Assembly (NCBI RefSeq): GCF_029212645.1
Contig: NZ_JARGND010000013.1
Span: 1-64,000, forward strand
From: Vannielia sp.
GTDB lineage: Bacteria; Pseudomonadota; Alphaproteobacteria; Rhodobacterales; Rhodobacteraceae
Length of the DNA: 64,000 nt
Reading direction: 5' to 3'
Shown: positions 47,151 through 55,382 of the stretch, one piece after another
How positions within the stretch are numbered: the first letter of the stretch is position 1
Layout of the letters: every line of letters starts with the position of its first letter
Notes under the pieces: model-generated
The model's input: the letters and a program-made list of their open reading frames with translations, nothing else
Told to the model about the DNA's origin: nothing
The model's database searches: none
Program-made: the position numbers and the translations under genes

Positions 47151-47360
47151 TTAAGATAATGGGGCGTTCGGTGGGGGGAGGGACGGAAACTGGAACTTCG
47201 CAGCTTTCTGCACGAACGGCAGCTGTGCGCAGGAAGCGAGCTTTACAAAGTCTGGTGTTGCGGTCCTAACGTTGCCAGTGATGGTTTGGGAGGACGTTTG
47301 ACACGCGGTTAAACAATCAACCAACACGGTCGCAAATGTGAACTTCGAAATACGCTTCAT
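47151..47360 (-). CDS. Possible small lipoprotein
   Basis: A 69-residue frame starts at ATG 47360 with MKRISKFTFATVLVDCLTAC, which resembles a lipoprotein signal with an LTAC lipobox, followed by a short tail with one more Cys. There is no clear ribosome site. It begins 4 bp after the RES toxin stop on the same strand. It may be a real accessory gene or a chance frame; the family is not recognised. Confidence 0.35.
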   Translation of the reverse strand: MKRISKFTFATVLVDCLTACQTSSQTITGNVRTATPDFVKLASCAQLPFVQKAAKFQFPSLPPPNAPLS

Positions 47361-47364
47361 GCGC

Positions 47365-48081
47365 TCACGCGACAAACTCGAAGACCGCATTTGGAGATTG
47401 ACAATATGCTGTTGCGCTCTCGCCGTTTGCCAAAATACGCCAAGTTTGCATTTGGAGTGGTTTAGGTTTCGCAAAGGCTGCACAGGACAGTACGTTCACG
47501 TTCTTGCGGCCATGCTGATCGCGCACCGAGCGTGAAAGGATAACTTCGACACCAGCCTCACGGGCCGTCTCCGCAAGAGTCTGGCATGGGCCGTAATCCG
47601 TCTGACGGGTCCAAAACTCTTCGTACTGAACGAAAGGATCGGCGGTCAGGTCGAGTGCGAATGGTGTTTTCACATCAACTTGGAACGCTGTGTACTCTGG
47701 CGCATTTTCAGGCGCCTCAAGACCGGGGCTGTCTTGGTAGAACTTCATTCTATAGTGCGCCAACTCCGCAACGGCAGTTTCATATTCCTGCGCAGCATAA
47801 AAGACACCGTCCGTCATGCCAGCTGGACGAAAACGCGAGCCATGTGGGTAGGGTCGATAGCGAAACGGGGTAAACAAAAGGAAATTTAAATGCCGACACG
47901 ATTCTGGCACCTTAGGTTTGCTCTCGTCCAGAATTTCGTCAAGGATATTCTGCTCGTGCACGTTCTCAACAAGTTTGCGTGTTGAGATGATATTTTGGGC
48001 TTCAACCAGCCGCCAAGCTTTCCCTTCCCATGGCTTTGCCTCAAATCTTAGCTCGCTGGGCGTCCAAGTAGGTAACGACAT
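47365..48081 (-). CDS. RES-domain toxin
   Basis: The 238-residue protein matches RES-domain toxins: GSRFRPAGMTDGVFYAAQEYETAVAELAHYR carries the Arg, Glu and Ser-type positions of the fold. Characterised relatives degrade NAD+ by phosphorolysis or hydrolysis. Its start overlaps the upstream antitoxin gene by 41 bases, the classic Xre-RES arrangement. It is more A/T-rich than the tad genes and sits within the islet between tadC and tadD, so it was probably acquired. Confidence 0.85.
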   Translation of the reverse strand: MSLPTWTPSELRFEAKPWEGKAWRLVEAQNIISTRKLVENVHEQNILDEILDESKPKVPESCRHLNFLLFTPFRYRPYPHGSRFRPAGMTDGVFYAAQEYETAVAELAHYRMKFYQDSPGLEAPENAPEYTAFQVDVKTPFALDLTADPFVQYEEFWTRQTDYGPCQTLAETAREAGVEVILSRSVRDQHGRKNVNVLSCAAFAKPKPLQMQTWRILANGESATAYCQSPNAVFEFVA

Positions 48082-48430
48082 TCATCAGTCCTGTCAGGTT
48101 TTTGACCATAGCAGCAGGTACGCCGCTCAAAGCCATGTTTTCATTGCGCATCCAGTTTAAATTTACACGATCTTCACCGCCTGTAATGGCGTCAAGGGAA
48201 CGGAAGATCCTTAAGAAGATCACAGCGATCTCATAGTCTTTCTGACCTTCTTTCAGTATGTGCGTCCCCTTCATGATACGGGATGCGGTTGATTTGCTTA
48301 CGCCCAGAATGTCTGCCAACTCTGACTGGGTGAATTCCAGTTTCTGAACGGCTTTGCATAATGCAGACGTTACGACACGTTCGCGCTCGTCATTCTGAGC
48401 GCCATTTATAGTAGCCTTTCTCACACTCAT
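48041..48430 (-). CDS. Xre/MbcA/ParS-type antitoxin
   Basis: The 129-residue protein has a helix-turn-helix at about residues 33-55 (FTQSELADILGVSKSTASRI) and a C-terminal toxin-binding domain (WMRNENMALSGVPAAMVKN, then MNVVTYLDAQRAKI) as in MbcA/ParS antitoxins. AGGAGAC precedes ATG 48430. It would neutralise the RES toxin and probably autorepress the operon. The A/T-rich upstream region likely holds its promoter. Confidence 0.88.
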   Translation of the reverse strand: MSVRKATINGAQNDERERVVTSALCKAVQKLEFTQSELADILGVSKSTASRIMKGTHILKEGQKDYEIAVIFLRIFRSLDAITGGEDRVNLNWMRNENMALSGVPAAMVKNLTGLMNVVTYLDAQRAKI

Positions 48431-48815
48431 GTCTCCTGATCGGGCCTTTGCGGCTCATTTGTTCTTATTGATTATTGGTTTCGACTATTCAGCAGGGCGC
48501 CTCCCCCTTGTGCCTTGTGAGATAAACATAGGATAAAGTTTCCGAGGAAACAACCAAAAAGGCCTGTCGCTAGCAAATTTCACGAACTTGGGGCTGAAAA
48601 GACAAAGTTTAAAATAGGACCTCCGTTTTGACCAAGAATTACGGCAACGGTGCGAATTTACGCATCGCCGTCGTTCACGCCGGACGCGGCGAAGGTCTGG
48701 TTTCCGCGCGGAGCTGTAGGGTATCCATGTCCGCTTCAAGGATGGAAGCAGTCATTGGACGTGTTTCGCACCAACGGCAGCTAAGGGCCGTTCCGGACTG
48801 TTGACCGTCAACAAT
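48431..48815. other. Intergenic stretch upstream of the antitoxin
   Basis: A 385-bp A/T-rich to mixed region. Short minus-strand frames (for example near 48485-48739) show no recognisable product. It probably contains the toxin-antitoxin promoter and remnants left by past recombination next to the duplicated tadC end. Confidence 0.4.
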
Positions 48816-48849
48816 AACCCCCGCCCTTCTTCCGAAGGACGGGGGTTTT
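48814..48849 (-). terminator. Decayed copy of the tadC terminator
   Basis: CCCCC-GCCCTTC with a GAAGGAC-GGGGG complement forms the same hairpin as 50191-50226. On the minus strand the following T-run is interrupted (TTATTG) where the intact copy has TTTT. It is part of the duplicated block 48816-49040. Confidence 0.6.
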
Positions 48850-49040
48850 AGCTCCAACACTCTGTGCGATCAGAAGAAGGTCACGTTCGAGAGGGTTTCG
48901 TAGGTCTGGTAGACCGAGGGGCCGATGAGGATGATCATCAGGGGGGGACGGTGAACATCATGGTGCCGAGGGTCAGCTTGGTGGGCAGGACGTTGGCCTT
49001 TTCTTCGGTGCGCATCATCCGTTTGTCGCGCATCTCGTCG
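48816..49040. repeat. Duplicate of the tadC 3' end and terminator (copy A)
   Basis: This 225-bp block aligns with 50193-50418 at roughly 95 percent by eye, covering the tadC terminator and the last 57 or so codons of tadC. Homology stops sharply after CATCTCGTCG. Together the copies flank the FNT transporter gene as direct repeats. Confidence 0.9.
48870..49040 (-). pseudogene. tadC 3' fragment
   Basis: This minus-strand fragment matches the C-terminal part of tadC (50247-50418). It has no start and carries a one-base deletion in a G tract (seven G against eight in the intact gene), so the frame is broken. It ends at the FNT gene, which stops 40 bp away. Confidence 0.85.
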
Positions 49041-49079
49041 GGGTGCGGCAGGGATCAGGCGGTGCGGAGCTGACGGCGC

Positions 49080-49895
49080 CTAGATTTCTTCGCGCACCTG
49101 CGCGTAGGTCAGCGCGGCGAAGATGCCCGTGCCGCCCAGAACATTGCCAGCCAGGGCGGGAAGGATGCCGTTGAAAACCGCGGGCAGGAGGCCGAGGTCT
49201 CCGTTGAAGACCAGCACCAACAGCTCGGTCGAGCCCGCAACCACATGTGACATGCCGCCAAGGCCGATGATGTAGGTGACGATCACGATCATCAGCACCT
49301 CACCGGCATCCTCCATCCGCGGCAGGATCCAGACCAGCGCGGCGATCAGGAAGCCCGCCGGAATGCCCCAAGCGAAATGCTGGAACGCGGTCGCTTCGGC
49401 GTAGTGGCGCGAGATTGCGAGGATGCCCTCGAACCGCGCATCGGGCACGATGTGACCGTGCACCAGCACCAGCGCGGCGACGAGGCAGCCGACGAGATTG
49501 GCCGTAAAGACAATCCCCCAGAGCCGTGCGGTCCGCGCGAAGTTGTGCCGCGTCGGCTCAAGGAACAGTGGCAGGATCGGCGTGATCGTGTTCTCGGTGA
49601 ACAGCTGCATCCGCGCGAGGATGACGATCAGAAAGCCGATGGTATAGCCGAGGTTTGTTATCGCCGCCGCCCAGTCGGAATGGGGCAGGACAGACGCCAG
49701 AAACCCCTTGGCCAGCACGGATGTGCTGATGGCCAGCCCGGCGGCGACACCCGACCACCACAGCGCGCTCGCAGGGCGCAACAACTCGTGCTCGCCCTCT
49801 CGGCGGATCGCCTCGAAGATGACCGAGGTCGGGACGTTTTCGTAGGCGTTCACCTGTACTTGTTCGCTGTGATCGAGATCAGCTTCCTTGGACAT
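49080..49895 (-). CDS. Formate/nitrite transporter family (FNT) protein
   Basis: The 271-residue integral membrane protein has six membrane segments and an N-terminal charged leader, like YfdC-type FNT proteins. Features are LRPASALWWSGVAAGLAIS, ITNLGYTIGFLIVILARMQLFTEN and GLGGMSHVVAGSTELLVLV. It likely forms a pentameric anion channel; the substrate is unknown. The gene is bracketed by two copies of the tadC 3' end, showing it was inserted into the tad locus. Confidence 0.9.
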   Translation of the reverse strand: MSKEADLDHSEQVQVNAYENVPTSVIFEAIRREGEHELLRPASALWWSGVAAGLAISTSVLAKGFLASVLPHSDWAAAITNLGYTIGFLIVILARMQLFTENTITPILPLFLEPTRHNFARTARLWGIVFTANLVGCLVAALVLVHGHIVPDARFEGILAISRHYAEATAFQHFAWGIPAGFLIAALVWILPRMEDAGEVLMIVIVTYIIGLGGMSHVVAGSTELLVLVFNGDLGLLPAVFNGILPALAGNVLGGTGIFAALTYAQVREEI

Positions 49896-50192
49896 CGTAC
49901 AATTCCCCTGTGGTCAGAATTTCATATCCTGAAAATGCTGCCTTGCGGCCAGAAATCGGGGCAAACCAAAACGATCACGCCTCCGTGTCGCCCATTAACT
50001 AGATCGGCAACGGCTGGCCACCACTTTTGCGTTTGGTTGCGTCGCGTTCGTGCCGGTTTTTGAGCCGTAAAATGCGGTTTGCGTTGTGCTGGTGGAACGA
50101 ATGTTCGCAATTAACGGTGCTGTCGTAGCCTACCTTTATCGCGCCGGGTGAGGGGCGTTGGCCGGCTTCAGCCGTTCGATGGGCGCAGGCAA
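49896..50192. other. Intergenic region upstream of the FNT gene
   Basis: No supportable gene in this 297-bp stretch. It presumably holds the FNT promoter (minus strand) and the outer boundary of the inserted segment, which meets the tadC terminator at about 50191. Composition is mixed. Confidence 0.4.
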
Positions 50193-50226
50193 AACCCCCG
50201 CCCTTCTTCCGAAGGACGGGGGTTTT
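50191..50226 (-). terminator. Terminator of the tad operon after tadC
   Basis: On the minus strand CCCCCGTCCTTC, GGAA loop and GAAGGGCGGGGG form a strong hairpin followed by TTTT. It lies about 20 bp after the tadC stop at 50247. A copy with a weaker T-run is at 48814-48849. Confidence 0.85.
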
Positions 50227-50418
50227 AGCGCCAACACTCTGAGCGATCAGAAGAAGGTTACGTTCGAGAGGGTTTCGTAGATCTGGTAGACCGAGGGGCC
50301 GATGAGGATGATCATCAGGGGGGGGACGGTGAACATCATGGTGCCGAGGGTCAGCTTGGTGGGCAGGACGTTGGCCTTTTCTTCGGCGCGCATCACCCGT
50401 TTGTCGCGCATTTCATCG
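50193..50418. repeat. tadC 3' end and terminator (copy B, intact)
   Basis: The intact partner of the duplicated block at 48816-49040, in direct orientation. It contains the tadC terminator and the last 57 or so codons of the functional gene. About nine differences plus a one-base G-tract change separate the two copies. Confidence 0.9.
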
Positions 50419-51245
50419 GAGAAGACGCGCAGGGCGTCGGCGATGGATGTGCCGAACTGGGCGGATTGGATCATCACCGTCACGAAGGAGGCGATGTCGG
50501 GGACGCCGCAGCGCTCGGCCATGTCCTTGAGGACGTTGGTTCTGTCTTTACCGGCTTTCATCTGGTGGGCGACCATTTCGTATTCTTCGGCGAGTGCCGG
50601 GTAGCCCTGTTTGATCTCCTTGGAGACGCGGATGATGGATTGGTCGAGCGATTGGCCGGCTTCGACGCAGACGAGCATCATATCGAGGCTGTCGGGGAAG
50701 CCTTCAATGATTTCCTGCTGGCGTTGTTGCACGCGGCGGTTCACCCAGTAGCGGGGGATGTAGTAGCCCACGGCGCCGGGGATCACGACCATCATGACCA
50801 GTTTGGCGGTGGTGACATCGCCGGTGCTGGAGCTGATGATGGCAAAGAGCAGGCCGATCAGCAGGAAGATGATGCCGAGGGCGAACTGCATGAAGTGGTA
50901 GATGCGCACGGCGTTCTTGGTGCGGTAGCCGGCCTGGATCATTTGCAGCTTGGCGGCTGACAGCTCTTCATCGTTTTGCGGTTCGAGGAAGTTGGCGAAT
51001 TTGTCGAGCTTTTCGGCGTTCTTGTTGGTGCCGTTGCGCAGCTTGGCCTTGGGGATTCCGGCGTCGGCCTTGCTGGCGCGGCCTCCGGTGCCCTTGAGGC
51101 GGTCCATCGGATCTTCCTCGCGTTTGAGGAACATCGGCAGGGTGAGCAGCACGAGGAGGAGGCCGAGGGCGCCGATGGCGTAGAGTGGCCCGAGTTCACC
51201 GAAGGTGCCGGTGAGCCAGTCGCTGGCGGTTTGCATGAATTCCAT
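50247..51245 (-). CDS. tadC: Tad pilus inner-membrane platform protein TadC
   Basis: The 332-residue protein has a T2SSF (GspF-like) domain, with membrane helices near residues 20-38, 125-165 and 300-325. LDMMLVCVEAGQSLDQSIIRVSKE and DIASFVTVMIQSAQFGTSIADALR are typical. It forms the pilus platform with TadB. ATG 51245 follows a GAGGTCAGAG site. It is the last gene of the main cluster before the terminator at 50191-50226. Confidence 0.94.
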   Translation of the reverse strand: MEFMQTASDWLTGTFGELGPLYAIGALGLLLVLLTLPMFLKREEDPMDRLKGTGGRASKADAGIPKAKLRNGTNKNAEKLDKFANFLEPQNDEELSAAKLQMIQAGYRTKNAVRIYHFMQFALGIIFLLIGLLFAIISSSTGDVTTAKLVMMVVIPGAVGYYIPRYWVNRRVQQRQQEIIEGFPDSLDMMLVCVEAGQSLDQSIIRVSKEIKQGYPALAEEYEMVAHQMKAGKDRTNVLKDMAERCGVPDIASFVTVMIQSAQFGTSIADALRVFSDEMRDKRVMRAEEKANVLPTKLTLGTMMFTVPPLMIILIGPSVYQIYETLSNVTFF

Positions 51246-51255
51246 TGCTCTGACC

Positions 51256-52224
51256 TCAGACTTTGATGTTCACCATGATCTTCATGAAGATCACGTTGAC
51301 CAGGAGGAAGGTGCCGACGACGAGGCAGGCGGGGATGAAGGCGGCGGTGTCTTTCACGTCATCGTAGTAATCGGGTTTGATGACGTTGATCATGATGATC
51401 GCGAGGATCGGGAACATCGACAGGAACATGCCGGACCATTTGGCTTCGGCGGTGATGGCCTTCACCCGGCGGAACAGTTTGAAGCGGGCGCGGATCACCT
51501 TGCTCAGGCCTTCGAGGATTTCGGCGAGGTTGCCGCCCGATTGCTGCTGGATGGTCACGGCCACCGCGAGGAAGCGGAGGTCTTGCATGTCCATCCGTTC
51601 GGCGAGGTCCTTGAGCGATTCCGAAACGTCGCGGCCATAGGCGCTTTCATCGGCGATGATGCCGAATTCGGTGCCAAGCGGGTCTGGCACCTCTTTGGCG
51701 ACGATGTTCACCGCGGCAGAGAAGGGGTGGCCCACGCGCAAGCTGCGCACCATCAGTTCAACCGCGTCGGGGAGTTGCTCCTCGACCAGCGACATGCGCT
51801 TCTTGGCCTTTCGGTTGATCCAGACGTAGACGCCGCCGACACCCATGACGATGGCCACCACCAGACGCACGCCGAAGCCTGCGGTAGAGGCCACCGAGAG
51901 CGCCCCGAAGGCGACAACGGCGAGGGCCAGCATGATGCCGACGAGAGCGCCGGGGGTGAAGGCGATGTTGGCCTTTTGGGCCTTGTTGGCGAGGATCGAA
52001 TAGAGCGGGATGCTCTTGGACGCCATGTGCTGCTTCATCTCCTTGCGGAGCTGTTCGAGCACTTCCTCGCGATTGCCGCCTTTTTCCATCATGTCGAGGC
52101 GGCGGTTGACCTTGCTGTTAAGCGAGATCGACTTGCCGAAAACCACGAGATAGAGGCCTTCGACCATCACGATCACGGCCACGAAGATCAGGCCATAAAT
52201 GAGCGGTTCTGCTGAGATTTGCAT
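51256..52224 (-). CDS. tadB: Tad pilus inner-membrane platform protein TadB
   Basis: The 322-residue T2SSF-domain protein is the paralogue of TadC. It has membrane helices at both ends and a cytoplasmic segment, with VEEQLPDAVELMVRSLRVGHPFSAA and FLAVAVTIQQQSGGNLAEILEGL characteristic. With TadC it anchors the ATPase CpaF/TadA. GGGGAAC precedes ATG 52224. Ten bases separate it from tadC. Confidence 0.94.
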   Translation of the reverse strand: MQISAEPLIYGLIFVAVIVMVEGLYLVVFGKSISLNSKVNRRLDMMEKGGNREEVLEQLRKEMKQHMASKSIPLYSILANKAQKANIAFTPGALVGIMLALAVVAFGALSVASTAGFGVRLVVAIVMGVGGVYVWINRKAKKRMSLVEEQLPDAVELMVRSLRVGHPFSAAVNIVAKEVPDPLGTEFGIIADESAYGRDVSESLKDLAERMDMQDLRFLAVAVTIQQQSGGNLAEILEGLSKVIRARFKLFRRVKAITAEAKWSGMFLSMFPILAIIMINVIKPDYYDDVKDTAAFIPACLVVGTFLLVNVIFMKIMVNIKV

Positions 52225-52245
52225 GACGCGGTTCCCCGATCTTTC

Positions 52246-53712
52246 TTACTGCGCGGCGATGGGTTCGAAGATCGAAGCGGGCAGGTTGTAGCCCCACGAC
52301 TTGAACCGATCAGAATAGGCAGACCGCACGCCGGTGGCGTTGAAGCGGCCAATGATCTTGCCATCAGCCGCAAGGCCGAGGCGCTCGTAGCGGAAAATTT
52401 CCTGCATCGAGATGACTTCACCTTCCATGCCGGTGATCTCGGTGATCGAAACCATGCGGCGTGAACCGTCCTGCAAGCGCGAGGCCTGCACGATGACGTT
52501 GACGGCCGAGGCGATTTGCGAGCGCACCGCCTTCAGCGGCATCTCGATGCCGGCCATGGCGATCATGTTTTCAAGACGGGACACACCGTCGCGCGCCGAG
52601 TTGGCGTGGATCGTGGTCATCGAGCCATCGTGGCCGGTGTTCATGGCCTGGAGCATGTCGATCACTTCCTCGCCACGGGTTTCACCCACGATGATCCGGT
52701 CCGGGCGCATCCGCAGGGCGTTTTTCAGGCAGTCGCGCTGGGACACAGCGCCTTTGCCTTCCACGTTGGCGGGGCGGCTTTCCATCCGGCCCACATGCGT
52801 TTGCTGGAGCTGAAGTTCGGCCGTGTCCTCGATGGTGAGGATGCGCTCGTCATTGTCGATGAACGACGACAGCGCGTTGAGCGTGGTGGTTTTACCAGAG
52901 CCGGTACCGCCGGAGACGATGATATTGAGGCGGCAGGACACGGCGGCCTGAAGATAGGCGGCCATCTCTTCGGTGAAGGCGCCGAATTTCACAAGGTCAT
53001 CGACGCCCAGCTTCTCTTTCTTGAACTTACGAATGGAGACGAGGCTGCCATCCACCGCGATCGGCGGGACCATCGCGTTGAAACGCGAGCCGTCTTGCAA
53101 GCGGGCGTCAACATAGGGGGTGCTTTCATCGACGCGGCGACCCACCGCCGACACGATCTTGTCGATGATGCGCAGCAGGTGCTTTTCGTCTTTGAAGGTA
53201 ATGTCGGAGAGCGAGAGCTTACCGGCGCGTTCCACGAAGATCTGTTTGGGGCCGTTGACGAGAATATCGTTCACGTCATCGTCCTTGAGCAGCGGCTCAA
53301 GCGGGCCAAGGCCGGTGACCTCGTCAAACAGGTCCTGATGCAGGGTTGCGCGCTCTTCCTTGTTGAGCACAACGCCAAGCTCTTCGAGGGCCTCGGCGGA
53401 AATGGCGACGATCTCTGATTTGAGGTCATTGTCTGAGGCGGTTTCAAGCGCGGCGAGGTTGAGGTTATCGAGCAGCGCCTTGTGCAGCTCTACCTTGACC
53501 TCGGCCAGCTTGTTCTTGCGCTTCTTTTCCTTGTCCTCCGGGGCCGCCTGCGCGGCAACCTGCGTGCGCTTGGGAGCCATGGCGGCGCGCTGGATCTTTG
53601 GCGCGGCGGCCACCGGAGCGGTGGCGGGCGCCGCCTCAGGCGCAGCAGCCGGCGCGGCGCGATTGGCGGCGGGCCGGGCTTTTTCGGTGGGTTTCTTGTA
53701 ACGCGAGAACAT
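52246..53712 (-). CDS. cpaF: Tad pilus assembly ATPase CpaF/TadA
   Basis: The 488-residue hexameric secretion ATPase powers Flp pilus extension and, in Caulobacter, also retraction. After an Ala/Pro-rich N-terminal tail, the core has Walker A GGTGSGKT (268-275), an Asp box ([14 protein letters not shown]) and [12 protein letters not shown] with the His box. Arg residues follow ([13 protein letters not shown]). AAGGAAAC precedes ATG 53712. It lies between cpaE and tadB in standard order. Confidence 0.96.
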   Translation of the reverse strand: MFSRYKKPTEKARPAANRAAPAAAPEAAPATAPVAAAPKIQRAAMAPKRTQVAAQAAPEDKEKKRKNKLAEVKVELHKALLDNLNLAALETASDNDLKSEIVAISAEALEELGVVLNKEERATLHQDLFDEVTGLGPLEPLLKDDDVNDILVNGPKQIFVERAGKLSLSDITFKDEKHLLRIIDKIVSAVGRRVDESTPYVDARLQDGSRFNAMVPPIAVDGSLVSIRKFKKEKLGVDDLVKFGAFTEEMAAYLQAAVSCRLNIIVSGGTGSGKTTTLNALSSFIDNDERILTIEDTAELQLQQTHVGRMESRPANVEGKGAVSQRDCLKNALRMRPDRIIVGETRGEEVIDMLQAMNTGHDGSMTTIHANSARDGVSRLENMIAMAGIEMPLKAVRSQIASAVNVIVQASRLQDGSRRMVSITEITGMEGEVISMQEIFRYERLGLAADGKIIGRFNATGVRSAYSDRFKSWGYNLPASIFEPIAAQ

Positions 53713-53738
53713 GGATACGTTTCCTTTTGGTCGTGCGG

Positions 53739-54986
53739 TCAGGCGGCGGCTTCTTCCGCCTGAACCAGGTCAAGGAGTGACTTGGCCAATTTTTGAATTT
53801 CCTTGCGGAGCGGGTTCTTGGCGGCGTGTTCCGCCAACGGCAGGCCATGGTCAGCGGAATCGCTCACCGGCTTGGCCCCGTTGGGCAGCCAAAGCTCCAT
53901 GTCGATATCAAGGCCATCGGCCATGCGTTTGACGCGGTTCTTGCCGCTGATATCGGTAAATTTTGGTGCGCGGTTAAGCACATAGCGGATTTTCTCGAAC
54001 GGCAGATCCTCGGACTTGAGGGCGCGCACCATGCGCATGACGTTCTGCGCCGAGCGCATATCCAGCTCAACCGGCGCAAAATAGACCTGCGCGGCATCAA
54101 GCACGGTTTCGGTCCAGGCGACGACGCATTTGGGCATGTCGACGATCACGAAATCAAAGTTGGCGCGGGCCATTTCGAGGATGGCGGCAATGTCTTCAGG
54201 GCCAATGATATCAAGCGGCAGCATCTCGGCCGGGGCGGTGAGGACGTGCATCTTGTCGTTGAAGTGCTGCAAGGCGGCCATGAAGGCGGAGCTGTCCATC
54301 GCATCGGTATCCGACAGCAGCTCGTAGACGGCCTCTTTGCAGGAAAGATCAAGGAAGGTGTGGACCGAGCCGAACTGGAAATCCAGATCGATCAGGCAAA
54401 CCTTTGGATTGTCGGTTTTGGCCCCGGTGGCCAGCTCATAGGCGAGGTTGACGGCCAGCGTGCTGGACCCGGAGCCGCCAGCAAGCCCGTGGACCGCGAG
54501 GAGCACGCCATCACGGTCGCCTGTGGCGGTCATCGTGGGGGCGGCGGGCGCGGCGGGAAGCACGGGCGCGGCGGGTTCGGGGATGCGCAAGCGCTCGATG
54601 GCCTCGTGCAGGGCCTTCTCGGGGAGCGGGTAGGGCACGAAATCATCAGCGCCGTTGTGCAGCAGCTGGTGCAGCACGATGGGCGAGACATCTTCAGCGA
54701 TCAGGATGGCCTTGATGCCCTTGTCGCGGGCGCGGGTGATGACAGCGGTGATCTGTGTGAGGTGTTCCTCGTCTTCGGCATCCATTGCGATGGCGAGAAA
54801 CTCAAGCTCATCGCATTCATCCTGCTCAAGGAAGGCAAGAGCTTCAGCAAAGCTCAAGTCACCCCAGCTTTCCCCGAGCTCGGTTTCCATATCCTCGATC
54901 AACAGATCGAAGTTCTGCACATCGCGCGACACGGTGCAGGCAGTGATCGGCGCCGGTTCTGGCTGCAGAACTGCTGTCATGGTCAT
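53739..54986 (-). CDS. cpaE: Pilus localisation ATPase-like protein CpaE/TadZ
   Basis: The 415-residue protein has an N-terminal receiver-like domain (to about residue 130), a Pro/Ala linker and a ParA-type ATPase domain. TadZ/CpaE places the Tad machine at the pole. The nucleotide loop reads GLAGGSGSSTLAVN (167-180), so both lysines of the deviant Walker A (KGGxGK) are replaced by Ala and Ser. The C-terminal region retains the LIDLDFQFGS and DMPKC elements. ATG 54986 follows a GAGGC site. Confidence 0.9.
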   Translation of the reverse strand: MTMTAVLQPEPAPITACTVSRDVQNFDLLIEDMETELGESWGDLSFAEALAFLEQDECDELEFLAIAMDAEDEEHLTQITAVITRARDKGIKAILIAEDVSPIVLHQLLHNGADDFVPYPLPEKALHEAIERLRIPEPAAPVLPAAPAAPTMTATGDRDGVLLAVHGLAGGSGSSTLAVNLAYELATGAKTDNPKVCLIDLDFQFGSVHTFLDLSCKEAVYELLSDTDAMDSSAFMAALQHFNDKMHVLTAPAEMLPLDIIGPEDIAAILEMARANFDFVIVDMPKCVVAWTETVLDAAQVYFAPVELDMRSAQNVMRMVRALKSEDLPFEKIRYVLNRAPKFTDISGKNRVKRMADGLDIDMELWLPNGAKPVSDSADHGLPLAEHAAKNPLRKEIQKLAKSLLDLVQAEEAAA

Positions 54987-55382
54987 TGCCTCACGTCCTT
55001 TTACCTACTGTTTACGCCCGTGAGCCTTACGATTGCGTTTCCCGAAGCACATTTCCTGTTTCACTTCGAGCCCCGGCCCCTGGGCGGTGGCGCACGACTC
55101 ACGTACGCGCACTGCTCCCAATAGGGGCTTTTGTGACCGTCAATCTGGGCAGCAATGCGGCTGAAAAGCCGAAATTGTTTGGTATTTGGGGTTGGTAGCC
55201 GGGTTCAGGGCTGGTTGTTTCCGGGGGTGGCGCCAATGGGCCGCAGTTATCCCCAGTTAGTTAAGAATTGCTTTAAAATGTAGAAACGCGCGCCGGTTGG
55301 GCGCGCGTTTTTGTGGTTGGCGTATCTCCCCTGCGCCTCCCCGCCTTAAGAGTGAGGCAGGAGCGGGCAGGGCAGGGGACTG
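54987..55382. other. Intergenic region between cpaE and the OmpA-like gene
   Basis: A 396-bp region without a supportable gene. It holds the terminator of the OmpA-like gene (55284-55312) and a candidate CtrA-like sequence GTTAAGAATTGCTTTAA near 55259-55275, which departs from the TTAA-N7-TTAA consensus by one base. cpaE likely has its own promoter here. Confidence 0.4.
55284..55312 (-). terminator. Terminator after the OmpA-like gene
   Basis: AAACGCGCGCC (55284-55294) and GGCGCGCGTTT (55300-55310) form an 11-bp stem. Reading leftward the hairpin is followed by TTTCTACATTTT; on the plus strand it is followed by T as well, so it may be bidirectional. Confidence 0.7.

Noticed and set aside
48485-48739. 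A minus-strand 84-residue frame between the antitoxin and the duplicated tadC end
   Set aside because: Composition is unlike real proteins and no transposase or other remnant could be recognised.
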